Positions 37,701 through 49,840 of a DNA stretch of 64,000 nt are shown piece by piece. The notes under the pieces were generated by a model. It was not told where the DNA came from. It ran no database searches and saw only the letters and a list, made by a program, of their open reading frames with translations. Position 1 is the first letter of the stretch. Every line of letters begins with the position of its first letter. Both the position numbers and the translations under genes were made by a program. Source of the stretch: Artocarpus heterophyllus (taxonomy: Eukaryota > Streptophyta > Magnoliopsida > Rosales > Moraceae); assembly GCA_025403435.1 (NCBI GenBank), contig CM046330.1:22280239-22344238 (forward strand), in the 5' to 3' direction.

Positions 37701-38713
37701 CCCACTGCTTCTGCTAAGACCAAGGATCCATCGCCCATCCGAACCATGAAGTCCTCATGCAGTAGACTTCTTATTTCTTCGAACCCCTACAGAGAAACAC
37801 AAACATGATTAGTTGTACCAGAATCTATGACCCAAATGTCACTTGATTCCTCAACCAAACAAGTTTCTAAATACAGAAGATCACACTTACCTCCTTTGGA
37901 AAGGAAGTCCTTGCAATGCTTCTTGATATGCCTGACCTTTCCACAGAAGAAGCACTTAAGCTTCTTTGGGTTCTTCTTCTTCTTCTTCTTCTTGCTCTTG
38001 GTGCTAGCAGGAATAGAAGACTTCCTATTCTTGGCCCGTTGCTTCTTTCCATTCCCACAGTTGAGATTGGAACCAAAAGCAGCTACCATGTTGGCCTCAC
38101 CACCCGCAGGAGACTCCCTGATCAACAGTTCAAACTCTTGTAACTATTTCATCAATTCCGTCAAGGTCATATCTCGTTTATTGCTTAAATTAAAAGTAGC
38201 TCTAAACGGAATAAATTCCTTAGAGAGAGTCTCAAAGACCATAGTCATCTGAGTTTCAGCATCGATGTCGGCTCCATTGGTTTGAGCCTCAGCGAGGTAA
38301 CCTATGACCAACATCATATGCTCCTTTACAGATGTCCCCGGCCTCTGTCTATAGTTAAGAAGTTTTCGAAGTGCCCCTTGCCACTTTGTTATGGCTTGGC
38401 CTCCAAATATATCCTTAAGATTTTCTAAGATCTGCTTCGCAGTCTCATAATCCTGATGTTGAGCCTGCAGCACGTTTTTCATGTTGGCCATAACATAGCA
38501 ACGGGCCTGATCATTAGCATCTTTCCAGCGATCATACTCTTGAAATTGCTCATTAGATGAGTCTCCCGTAGGCTCAGGAGGATAAGGGGTTGTTAGTACA
38601 TATTTTAGTTTCTCAAAGGACAGGACGATATCCAGGCTCCGTTTCCAATCATTATAATTCTCTCTAGTTAATAGGCTTTTGTCAAGTATTGATGATAAAG
38701 CGTTTTTAGACAT
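34760..38713 (-). pseudogene. Element A copia gag-pol
   Basis: gag starts MSKNALSS (38713) and carries a knuckle CFFCGKVRHIKKHC (about 37900-37940) after a poly-Lys run. Then protease with IDSGTTNHVC near 37805-37835, pre-integrase HLRLGHINL...CESC, integrase core with FIDDYSRYGY, RSDRGGEY and QQNGIAERRN, RT with [10 protein letters not shown] (about 36000) and FVDDILLIGND (about 35720), and RNase H with DNSAAVA and ending SYLLT at 34760. gag, protease and integrase share one frame broken only by stops at 38144 and 37787. The frame is lost after GYPKGTK (about 36640); further breaks fall near 36300-36500 and 35450-35680. Domain order (integrase before RT) defines copia. Confidence 0.88.
37968..37996. 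repeat. (CTT)n microsatellite encoding a Lys run in A gag
   Basis: TTCTTCTTCTTCTTCTTC on the plus strand gives eight consecutive Lys codons next to the zinc knuckle. Confidence 0.85.
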
Positions 38714-40324
38714 TTTTAATCTACAATAAAGAATCACATACCAAACATAAGCAAACATATAATAATAATTTAGTAAGTTAACACAATCATGTAAAAAATA
38801 CAAATATGTTTATGTGTCAAAACCTTGAAAATATCACAACCTTACAACGATAATTCCCAACTCATAATTCAACAAGCTCCTAGGGGAGTCATGCCAAATC
38901 CAATCAAGAACATGGATCCCCTCCTAATTAATATATGCCATCCAAGACCCGTATAATCCAGCATATATTAATAATCGTTTCTTTGCCATTAATTTTATTA
39001 ACAGAGCTCCTAGGGGAGGTTAATAATAAAATTAACGTAAGTGTATAACCATCGTTTTAATATTTTATCCATGATTTATAATCACAACCTAGGGGTGTGC
39101 AACCATAAATCATGCTAAAATACCTTATCTTCTCAGAGATCCAATCTGGTACATGATAGAAATCCCTTCTTAGGGGTCAGGACCACCATGTTCTACCTAT
39201 GGACCAACGATGGAGGCCTTAGGTTCTCTCTTTGAAAACCTTCTCCCACTCAATCTTTTTAAATCAAGGTTTTATTTTAAGAATATGCATGAACAATTTT
39301 AATATGAGCGGCACTCCCTATTCTATATGATATGTTATCAATATACATGGCAAATCATATTATAATGCAGACAAGTAAAGCAATCAAGCAAAGTTACAAG
39401 CAAAATAATAAATAACCGTAATATTATGGCTCCACCCTAGAGAATAGAAAACTAAGATTACAATAGAATAATCGAGACATATTATCAATTCTTCATCCTT
39501 GAATCCTCAAGCTATATCCTTCTTCATGTAATTTCCATCTTCAAGTCTTCAATCCCGTATGAATCGAATGCTTCATATTTTCGGTCATATCCAAATTTAA
39601 TGTTTCTCAAAATTGTCCCAAAAATAAAATTAAAACTGCATCGAAAAAACTGCACCTTTTTTTGGAAATTTTTCAGCTCTCGGTCGGCAGGGCGATCTTG
39701 GTGATCGGCCTACTGGTCATGTAGGTTCGGCCTGCCGCCAGAGCCACCTGATTTTTGCCCCACTGACGGCCTACCGAACCACAAGTTCGGCCTGCCGATC
39801 TATGACCATCGGTCTACAGTTCGGCATGCCGACCGAATAGAAATCTCCCATTCCAGAAAATACAATTTTTAATGCAATTCATCAATTTTATTTTTAACAA
39901 TTCAAAAACATAAAATTAGAGACTCAAGAAATACCTGGGAGCATCTATTATCATTCTTCTAGATCTGTCTTCTTTGAATAATTATTTAATTACAAAATTC
40001 TTACAAATTGAAAAGTAAATAATAATTCCTAGACGAAGATGATAGTCCGTCATCTAATTACATGAAAAACTTAGATACATATTCTAACCTCTAAGGAACC
40101 ATAATCGGTATAAATTAATTAATTAATAAATAATCAAATAACGATTTAATCAACCATAATTAATTAATGAACATTCACCACATAATCAATGACAACATAT
40201 ATAATATATAGAAACCTAGAGTGCCAACTCTCTTTAAAATTAAATTCAAGCATAGGAGAGATTAAGATCACAAAATTTATACATATAACATGATCACAAA
40301 CTCGTAAATTTATGTAAAAACTTG
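38714..40324 (-). other. Element A untranslated leader
   Basis: About 1.6 kb between PBS and gag, without a credible frame. It contains four copies of a CTCCTAGGGGAG-like motif (38876-38890, 39006-39019, 39078-39087, 39168-39180), a PPT-like sense ATTGAGTGGGAGAAGG (39239-39254), and a CGGC-NN-GCCG array (39681-39838). Confidence 0.7.
39681..39838. repeat. CGGC-NN-GCCG array in the element A leader
   Basis: Units in both orientations: CGGTCGGCAGGGCGATC, GATCGGCCTACTGG, GTTCGGCCTGCCG, GACGGCCTACCGAAC, GTTCGGCCTGCCGATC and GTTCGGCATGCCGACC. It is separate from the LTR array of the same element. Confidence 0.85.
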
Positions 40325-40336
40325 GCTCTGATGCCA
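40325..40336 (-). other. Element A primer-binding site (tRNA-Met, one mismatch)
   Basis: Sense TGGCATCAGAGC, two bases from the 5' LTR; the usual site reads TGGTATCAGAGC. Confidence 0.8.
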
Positions 40337-40730
40337 ATTGTTGAAAAAAATAGTACGCAGTAGAATTTTAAAAAATTTACATCAAAGTATTTTCCAAAAC
40401 ACAAGTTTGACAAGCTATATGCATAAATTAACCAGATCTTACTAACCTTTGATTGCTGAAGAACCCTCACAAAACATGAAGAGAAGTAACGTTCCAGAAG
40501 AGCCTCAACCAACTGGTCTTCTTTGCTATTCTCTATCCATGACCGGAATGAGTGTGGGCTCACACGTACAACACTTCCACTAGGTGACTTTTCTTCTAAC
40601 CAATCGAAAGAACACAAAGCAAGTGTTTGTGATTTGCTAACAAAAGCGCTCAGGGAGTTTTTCGATTCTCACTAGCAGAGTATCACTCTTAATCTCTCAA
40701 TTGATCTTAGTAACTCTTAAGACTTACTCC

Positions 40731-40740
40731 CTTTATATAG
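40731..40740 (-). promoter_or_regulatory. TATA box of the element A 5' LTR
   Basis: Sense CTATATAAAG followed by GGAGTAAG; the array ends 117 bp upstream. Confidence 0.72.
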
Positions 40741-40856
40741 ATATTGGTCCTGGGGTCAGTCCTTATCAGATTAGGTTGCAAAAACTCGAAATAGAATCAA
40801 GTTTAGATTAATATCTGATAAGATTCGCATGGAAACGCCTGATCTTATCCTTAGCT

Positions 40857-40943
40857 GATCGGCAGGCCGAACCACCTGATCGGTAGGCCGAACAGGCCCC
40901 ATCGACAGGCCAAACACGTCCATCGGTAGGCCAAACTGCCGAA
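40857..40943. repeat. CGGC-NN-GCCG array in the element A 5' LTR (4 units)
   Basis: Core starts 40860, 40881, 40903 and 40924, spacing 21, 22 and 21 bp: GATCGGCAGGCCGAAC, GATCGGTAGGCCGAAC, CATCGACAGGCCAAAC, CATCGGTAGGCCAAAC, then CTGCCGAAT. Confidence 0.92.
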
Positions 40944-42377
40944 TAAAAATCTCGCTAATATTTTATTTTCCACTTGAGATTCTATAGGATAAAGTCTCAG
41001 TTTTAATTCAAATAACCCAATAGATAAGTTATCTGATCAAAACAACTTTATCTATATAATCTCTAAGAAAATAAATCAATTCCCAATAATTCTACAAGTT
41101 TATCTTGACCTAATTTATCTAAAATTAAATCAACCGATAAACAGACAAGAATTATCCGATCCTTATAATTCAACAAGTTTATCTTAAATTAATTTTTATC
41201 ACAAAATTAATTCAATTGATAAACAGACATGAATTATTTGATTCTTCCAAATTTCAACCAATCTAATAAATCCAACATAAGTTACCAATTATTGGAAAAG
41301 CACGCCGTGTCGTTACAAGATTTTGTGAGCTAGCAAAGGAGACCAAATGGACCTATATAGTTTAAGCTCCCGATAATTATGAAACCCAATATCCTAGATA
41401 TACATTTCATAATTATCAACTCTAACGCTACTCCACTAAAAGCTTGGAGCCGCACTCTTGAACTACATAGAATTACGAAGCCCGCATAGCTAAGTCTCCA
41501 AGACATATCATAGTGTATTGTATCCCCATATGATAATCCATAATCGGCTTAAAGACAAGTTCTGTCTTACCTTCCTGATTATTTTTATCTTATGTTCCAT
41601 TATCTCACCATAAGAAAACTTACTATCCAACGACAGTATACCATTCGGTTACACCTATGTATCCAAATAGTTGAGCGCTCTAGTTTTCCAATTACAAGAT
41701 AACACATATAAGAGGATATCATTACTCCTAAAGAGGAGCTATAGATTGCATATCTATGAATAACAGGTCTACGCTATCAAGAGTCATGCCTCTAACGTAC
41801 CGGCATGCATACCACTATTAAGATGTGGGTGTCGCCCTTTGGTACATCAAAAGACACAAGCCAAGACAAGAGGGCCACTATTCATCTCAGGATTAAGATA
41901 CAACACAAATGATTGTCTAAAGTGAATTGATTTGCCGAGATGGAATTATTAATCCAAATCAATTCACTTTATGTCTCAATCCAACACATCATCACCTATG
42001 ACAATGTGCCAATGTTTCTATTCATGGAGTCCTCCTCCGATGGTCAAGACAAACCATCTCCCAAAAGGGATATCGACAATATAACAATCTTTGCATAAAT
42101 AAAGTGCCCAACTTTATTCCCTCGATTGCAGATCTTATGATTTAGACCATCACCTTAAGAATCGTGTCTTTCGCATAATCCATCCATCATATCCCCAATT
42201 CTTAAGGTTTAGACCAATAGTCTCAGACTTTTGTTTGCTTAACATACATTCAACAAATATGAACGTAAAGAGGACAAGATTTGGTATATAAATAATAAAT
42301 AAATTCTTCATTGATAAAAATATCTCCAAAAACTTATTACATTTTTACTTCTTAGGGCATACATGTCTAACAATTTT

Positions 42378-45300
42378 CTTTTTATATGCTTTCCTCTTTT
42401 GTGGCTTCTATATTCTCTTGAATTTGCCATTGCACCACTATTATCACAATACAGTATGAGTGGTTTATACATGCCTGGAACTACTTCTAAATCATTTAAG
42501 AACTTACGGAGCCAAATAGCTTCTTTAGCTGCTTCACAAGCAGCCACATATTCAGCTTCCACAATTGAATCAGCAATACAAGATTGTTTGATGCTTCTCC
42601 AAACTATGGCTCCACCACCAAAAGTAAACACTGATCTAGACGTAGATTTACGTGTGTCTTTGTCTGATTGAAAATCAAAATCAGTGTATCCAATGGGAAT
42701 CAAATTCTCATCAGAATATACCAGCATATAGTTTCTTGTTCTCCTAAGATACTTGAGAATATGTTTAACCGCTACCCAATGATCTAATCCTAGGTTGGAT
42801 TGATACCAACTGACTATACCCACCGCATAGCAAATGTCAGGTCTTGTACACAACATGACATACATTAGAATTCCCATTGTAGATGCATAGGGTACCCGTC
42901 TCATGTTTTCTTCCTCTTGAGGTGTCTTAGGACACTGCTCTTTTGAAAGATAAACTCCATGACGTGTAGGTAAATTACCTTTCTTGGAGTTTTGCATCGA
43001 AAATCTTATAAGCACCTTATCGATATACGATGCCTGAGACAGTGCCAACAGTTTGTTCTTGCGACCTCTTATGAGTTGGATTCCAAGAACATAACTTGCC
43101 TCTCTTAATCTTTCATTTAGAAATGGTTGGTGAGCCATTTCTTTACATCAGATAATACACCTACATCATTCCCAATAAGTAGGATATCATTTGCATAAAG
43201 AACCAAGAAGACCACATTCTTATCTTTGATGTACTTGTAAACACAAGGTTCATCAATATTTTGATTAAAACCATAAGATTTGATCACTTCATCAAATCTC
43301 AAGTTCCAAGATCTTGAAGCTTGCTTGAGTCCAAAGATAGACCTCTGCAACATGTAAACTTTTTGCTCTTGACCTTTGACTACAAACCCTTATGGTTGCA
43401 CCATATAGATGCTTTCCTCAAGATAGCCATTCAAAAAGGCAGTCTTGACATCCATTTGCCATATCTCATAATCAAGACAAGCAACAATGGATAAAAGAAT
43501 TCGAATGGATTTAAGCATAGCTACAGGTGGGAAAGTTTCTTCATAGTCAACTCCCTCTTTTTGGGTATATCCCTTTGCCACAAGTCTAGCTTTGAAAGTC
43601 TCAACTTTCCCGTCCACTCTTCTTTTCTTCTTGTAAATCCGTTTGCACCCTATGGGTTTTATCCCTTCAGGTAGGTCTACAAGATCCCAGACTGAATTAG
43701 AGTACATGGACTCCATTTCAAGGTTCATAGCCTCCAACCATTTCTCCTTCTCAGAATCTTCCATTGCATCACGATATGTCAATGGATCATCCTCACCATA
43801 ATCAGAGATAGCAACATGTGCTTCTCCAATTTTCTTGTAGCAAGCAGGTGGTCTCACAACCCTCCCACTACGTCGAGGTGATATGACATTCTGATCAGGA
43901 AATGTGGTCTCCTTATTTTGTCCTTCGACAATCGTTGTCGGTTGCGGTCTGATCTGATCAGAAAGTAACTCTTCAAGTACAACTTTGCTACGAGGTTTAT
44001 AGTTTGTCATATAATCATTCTCGAGAAAAATGGCATTTGTCGATACAAGTACTTTCTTTTCTTGTGGACTATAAAACAAACCTCCCCTCGTTCCCTTTGG
44101 GTATGCCACAAATAAGCATAATTTAGAACGTGGTTCCAGCTTCCCAGTCTTTCCTTTCAGCACATGTGCTGGGCACCCCCATATACGAATATGTCGCATA
44201 ATAGGTTTGTGACCATTCCATAACTCTCAAGGTGTTTTTGGAATAGAATTAGATGGAACTATGTTTAGAAGATATACTATAGTTTGTAGTGCATATCCCC
44301 AAAACGAAGTGGGCAATGATGAGTAGCTGAGCATGGATCTCATCATAACTAGCAACATTTGATTTATTCTCTCTGCAACACCATTTTGTTATGGTGTTCC
44401 AGGTGCGGTGAGTTATGATAGAATACCATGTTCTATCATATAGTCCTTGAATTCAGTATCAAGGTATTCCCCTCCTTGATCAGATCGAAGACTCTTCACC
44501 GTCTTTCTTAATTGCTTTTCAGCTTCCGCTTGGAATTCTTTAAACTTTCCAAAAGTTTTAGATTTCCTTTGAATTAGGTATATGTAACCATACCTTGAAT
44601 AATCGTTAATAAATGTGATGAAATATTCATAACTACCACGTGCTTGAACATGCAATGGACCGTAGACGTCCGAAAGTATTAGCTCAAGTGGTTCCTTGGC
44701 CCTTTCGTCTTTTGTAGAGAAAGGCCCCTTAGTCATTTCACCTTCAAGACAAGATTCACAAACTGATAGAAAACTAACTTTTAGCTCTTTTAAAGAACCT
44801 TCCTTTACTAGTCTGTTAATTCTGTCAAGCTTAGTGTGACCTAATCTAAGGTGCCATAGGTATGTTTCATTATTAGAAGAAATCTTTTGCTTCTTGGGTT
44901 TTGGTTGTTCAACTTTGAACATCTCAGTATTGAACAGTGATTTTTCATTGGGGCTTAAAGTGTAAAACCTATTTTCCAGATGCGTAGAACAAATATTCAA
45001 ACCATTTCTAGAAATATTAACATAATAATTATTAAAAGAAACATTAAACATTTGTTCAAACAACCTAGAAACAGAAATCAAATTTCTATGAAAACAAGGA
45101 ATGTAATAAACATTGTGCAAAATTAAAAACTTATTTCTAAAATAAAGTTTAACAACTCCCACTGCTCTTGCCAAAACAACCTCTCTCGTTCCCACTCTCA
45201 TCGTTTATTCCCCGTCGGCAAGCTCCCTTGAAGAACTAAGCATCTGCAAAGAAGAACAAACATGGTTAGTTGTCCCTGAATCAATTATCCAAGGTGAAGT

Positions 45301-46199
45301 ATCATCTTCAACTAAACAAGCTTCTAAAACGAGTAAATCTAATTTACCGTAATTCTTCTTTTCTTTGAGCTCCTGAAAATACTTCTTGCAGTTTCTCTTC
45401 CAGTGCCCAACTATGCCGTAGTGGAAACATTTTCCCTTGGGCTTCGTTTGGTTTGAGCTCTTTTTGTTGTTGTTGCTTTTGTTCTTCTTAGGTTGCCCTC
45501 CATTTTTAGACTTACCACTTCCTTCAGTCCTCTTCCTCTTCTTATTCTTTTGAGTAAAAGAAGAGGGTTGAGCTTCTGTAATATTTGCCTTAGCTTCTTT
45601 AGTCTTTTCTTTCGAAATAGACTCGAAGGTTTGAAGCTCCTTAAGCAACTCAGTCATGTTATATTTCAGCTTGTTCATGAAATAGTTACTTTTGAACTAA
45701 AGGAACGCAGGGGAGAGGTTTCCAAAATCATCCCCACCTGTGTGGCTTCATCTATCACTGTCCCGTTCACCTCGGCCTCATGGAGATAGTTAACCATGTT
45801 GAGAACATGTTCTCTGACCGAAATCCTTACCTTCATTTTGGCATTCATTACCGCTTTAACGGCTTCGTGGCGTGCCTTTTCAGAAGGTTTGCCAAACATG
45901 TCTTGTAGAGACTACATTATCTCATAAGCGGTCTCCATGCTTTCGTGCTTCATCCTAAGCATGTCAGACATGCCAGCCAAAAGAAAACAACGGGCCTTAT
46001 TGTTTGCCTCGATCCAACGATCATATGCTTCCCGTACATTATGAGGAGCATTGGCAGCAGGCTCTGGAGGACATTCCTCCGTTAGGACGAACTTGTAACT
46101 TTTGCAAATTAGTACAATGTTCATGTTACTCTTCCACTTGACAAAATTATCTTCGGTTAATTTTTCATTTGAGAGAATAACGATGATTGGATTAGACAT
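42378..46199 (-). pseudogene. Element B copia gag-pol (main part)
   Basis: gag begins MSNPIIVILS (46199). The zinc knuckle reads CFHYGIVGHWKRNC, with Tyr where the second Cys belongs. Protease IDSGTTNHVC (about 45265), pre-integrase HLRLGHTKL...CESC, integrase FINDYSRYGY and [20 protein letters not shown] (about 43440) and LYANDILLIGND (about 43190), and RNase H with DNSGAMA up to the junction with A. The RT motif is YAND, so a catalytic Asp is replaced. Stops or frame changes occur at 45912, 45675-45710, 45205, 44413, about 44385, about 44230, 43390 and 43117-43140. A further frame from 43138 runs past 42372 into the A LTR, giving a meaningless tail. Confidence 0.88.
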
Positions 46200-46229
46200 T
46201 GTTGTTGTAATAAATAAATAAAATAGCAT

Positions 46230-47779
46230 AAATTAAAATGGTTGCATAAACATCATGAATATATGTTTTGGAATAGTAAACGTGATGCATGATGCATATA
46301 AAAAACACACAAAAAATATTTTACTAATTTCACGATTATTCAATTTTAATAAATAAAGTGCCGCCGTAGGGTAGGTCAAATTATTTATAAATTGAATTGA
46401 GACATCCTCAATTAATAAATATATTCAAAATATCTCATATTTTCTACATTTATTAATAACAGTTTATTTTGGTCAAGATATAATTAACAATTTAATTATG
46501 TCTTTATGAGTGTAACCCACTATTTTGGATTTTAACAACTTAACTCAAAATTACCGCCATAGGGCAGGTCAATTTTGAAATACATTATAAAATCCTATCT
46601 CAAGGAAGCCAACCTTCATATTGATTTAAATGGACACCCTCCGTAGGGAGGACGAAATCAAAGCATCGCGAGGCGCTACCTAAATCTCACGGTGTTGTAC
46701 TAATAGTGGAGACCGTAGGTTATATTATCATATTACCTTCTCCCACTCATTATTTTAAAAGATGTGTTTTATCTTATAAAACATCATATGTTTCATAATT
46801 CTAGTAGATAAAAACAATTTTAATTACTAGATTATATTATGTGTTAATAGAATCCTATTCTATTTACACTTAAATAAATTACCAAATTTTCTAAAAATCT
46901 AAATTTATTGTGAATTGTCTAAGGTTCCCAACATTAAAAAATTTAAAATTAGATAACTTAGAACTAAGGTGAATTTTACCAAGTCTTAACTATTAAAACT
47001 AAATTCACATTATTTGGTTGATTAATAAATTAAGATTCTATAAAACCAACCCAATTAATTTAATCTCATTAAATTAATTCTAACACATATTAAATCATTT
47101 TATAAACTCCTTTATAAAAATTAATATGCTAATGTATGCATGTCATGTTACAATAACTATAAGTGGGCCATTTCCTAGATGACATGTTATAATACATAAA
47201 CATGTTATTACAATTATCACATGAAAACAAAGCATGAAAATAAACAATAGATTTTTGACCGAGTCCTTTTGGATAATTAAATTACAACCCATAAAAAAAA
47301 GAGAAAGAAAAAAAATTACAGGGGTCTTCTTGTAATTTATACATAATTCCCTACTCCAATTTTGCAATCTTCATCAGGTGGTTTATTGTGCAACAATCTA
47401 TTAGATAACCTTTGAAATTTGATAGGCCCAAAGTTCTGAACTGGGCCATAAGATCCAATGACCTTCTTTTTCTTCATCGCTCTGCGTGTAGCAGGTGAAG
47501 GAGAGGAGAAAAGAAAGGAAAAGAAAAATAATAATAATGATAAATTACAAAAAGCCTATACCCCTTTATGGGTTTACACAGATTGATCTAATCAAACTGA
47601 AAATAAAATTATCAATCCAACAGGACCATATAATTAACGACCAAAAATCCATTCATTAAACAACCATTCATCACATGAATAAAAATTAACAAAGATGCAA
47701 AGTGCCCACAAACATGCATCAAAAACATGATATCATCAAAATAAAATCATGTTAATTAAAATTATATATGCTGTAACCC
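46230..47779 (-). other. Element B untranslated leader
   Basis: About 1.55 kb, no credible frame. Three copies of a motif resembling that of the A leader: CCGCCGTAGGGTAGGTC (46361), CCGCCATAGGGCAGGTC (46554) and CCCTCCGTAGGGAGGAC (46637), then a PPT-like CCTTCTCCCACTCATT (46737) in the same relative place as in A. Confidence 0.7.
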
Positions 47780-47791
47780 GCTCTGATACCA
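47780..47791 (-). other. Element B primer-binding site (tRNA-Met)
   Basis: Sense TGGTATCAGAGC, two bases inside the 5' LTR. Confidence 0.88.
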
Positions 47792-47793
47792 TT

Positions 47794-49835
47794 TGTTGGA
47801 ATTAAAATATGAAACGCAGCGGAAGGAACGGATCGTTGACAAACAAAAATTTTCTAAAAACTTTGTTCATCAGGAATAGATATATAATTTTAATTAATAA
47901 TAGAAAACTTTGGGAATTTTACTAACCTTTTGAAGACTATCAGGGTATCCCAGCTTTCCTCTTTGACATCACGATCTTCCAAACCAGGCCTCTACACTAA
48001 TGGAAAGACGCGTGGACGTCAAACTGCAAGAATGAATTTTTCTCACACTTTTTTGAATCTGCTATGTACTCAACACATGAGATAGCAGACTTTTTTTTTT
48101 CAGAGAAGAACTCTCAGTTTTTCTCTCTGAGTATTTTGCAAAAGTTACGTGAATAATAATAATTCTTGAGATAATTGTTATCTCTTCCTTTTTATATCTG
48201 AGCCATTAGTAATTAGTCAATTAATTTCAAATTTAAAATAACCACCATATCACATGTATAGAGAAAGAATATATTTTACATGATAGTAACGCTTTTACTT
48301 TCCCTTCTTTTTTTCTTTCTTTCTTTCTTTCTTTCCCGAATCACTAGAAGTGATTCCTCTAGTGATTCCTTATATACATACATACATATATATATATATA
48401 TAAAGTAAAATGTGAAATACGTTTCATGTTTTCCTTCTTCTTTTTTTTCTTAACGAATCAGTTTGATTCGTTTATATATATATATAATATATTATATAAA
48501 GTGAAATGTAAATGACACGTTTTCGAATTCAAAAAGGTAATATATATATATATATTAATATATTATAAAATATTATATATAAATAAGATTTGGTTCAAAA
48601 CCATATATATATATATATATCTAAATTTAAAAATAAATCACATTTACTTAAGTATAGATTTTAAAAATAATCAATTAATTAATTAACTAATACTCAGTTA
48701 AATGTGACAATATTTATCACATTACACTATATGTCACAGAGAACATTTTTCTGTGTCACATTAATAATTCAAGTGTGAAATAATTAATTCAGAATTCAAT
48801 AATTTCAAACTAAATATGTATAATTCATTCTATGCATAAATCAAATATAGTGTTATAGATGTGGTATTGGGGACCTATGGGCCTATAACCCAAGCTCCAA
48901 TAAATTTGACAATTACTTAAACTCTTTAATTAATGTGCCAAATTTATTAGTTTCAGTGTTACTTCACTAAAAACCTGAAACTGAACTCTTGAGGTTGTAG
49001 TAAAATTACTCAAAGAAAATTAGCAAGTAGTCCATTGATATAATCATTACATATAAGTCAGTCCTCCATAACAGTTCATAATAAGAGCTAGGTTCAATTT
49101 CTGTTCACCTCTCTTATTATATCTTTATTCTTGAGTTCCAATAATTCTCTAATAAATAATTAATTCATAATCTTATTATGAACGAGCGTTCTACTGTTCA
49201 AACCTTGAATTATCACTCAAGAGAACTATTTTTTTAACTTTCATAGGGAAGGAATGGATTCCATATCTATGTAATATTATTTCTAGCCATTTATTATATT
49301 ATGTTTCCAAGATGCTAAGTTATGATCTGTGCTTAGACAAATCTTACCAAGCAAGTCAAAAAACATAATATCATAAATAGGAGTCTAATAAATACTTAGG
49401 ATTAAGACTGTCAAATATATGATTATCAAATTCAAATATATGATTATCATAGTAATAAATTTGAATACTCTATTTGTAATAGATGATTATTTAAGATTCA
49501 TAATTATAATCTCATTATATAAAGTACCTTTAATCCAATGTCTCTACATTAATAGCCCAGATAATGACTATTTCATTTTAAATGAGATTGGACCGTACTT
49601 GTAATATTTAATTAAAGATCCCAAACTTTAATTAATTATTATTTATAAATTTTATCCCTAAGCATATAACACTTATATGCTAAATTTATAGTCACATAAA
49701 TAATAATTGAATTTTCTTGATGTTTATAAATGTATTTATAACACATATAAGCAACCAAAATAATTATAAATGTCAATTTATTTATTTATTAACAATATGT
49801 ACAATGTCACAGCTTTTAGGGCACTAAACCCAACA
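47794..49835 (-). repeat. Element B 5' LTR
   Basis: 2042 bp; pairs with 19536-21605. Contains a (TTTC)n run (48311-48335), palindromes at 48338-48472, and (TA)n tracts. Confidence 0.93.
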
Positions 49836-49840
49836 AACTG

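Larger units (their letters stand above)
21786..42372 (-). mobile_element. Element A: Ty1/copia element nested in B, TSD ATTAT/ATTTT
   Basis: 5' LTR 40339-42372; 3' LTR 21786-34745, split by gypsy element C. The target duplications are ATTAT (21781-21785) and ATTTT (42373-42377), one mismatch. The B RNase H reading on either side shows the site was ATTTT. PBS, a long leader and gag-pol on the minus strand are all present. A 120-bp LTR sample (22441-22560 against 41016-41135) shows 4 differences. The LTR architecture is related to B although the sequences are well diverged. Confidence 0.93.
40339..42372 (-). repeat. Element A 5' LTR
   Basis: 2034 bp, TGTTGAAAAA...ATGTCTAACA, uninterrupted copy of the split 3' LTR. 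TATA at 40731-40740 and palindrome array at 40857-40943. Confidence 0.93.
19536..49835 (-). mobile_element. Element B: Ty1/copia element in a bHLH intron, TSD AACTG
   Basis: Two full LTRs (19536-21605 and 47794-49835) begin TGTTGGAATT and end ACCCAACA. They are flanked by perfect AACTG at 19531-19535 and 49836-49840. PBS, leader, gag-pol and polypurine tract are present in minus-strand order. Element A (21786-42372), which itself contains C, interrupts its RNase H region. A 120-bp sample of the LTR pair (20881-21000 against 49125-49244) shows 7 differences, the most of the three nested pairs. LTRs of about 2.0 kb suggest an Angela-like copia lineage, tentatively. Many stops make it non-autonomous. 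Confidence 0.93.

Noticed and set aside
42308..42372. C-terminal tail of the B RNase H frame
   Set aside because: It is read-through into the inserted A LTR, not a real protein end.
47780..47791. tRNA-like sequences at 40325, 31581, 47780 and 63967
   Set aside because: They are 12-base primer-binding sites next to LTRs, not tRNA genes; no cloverleaf follows.
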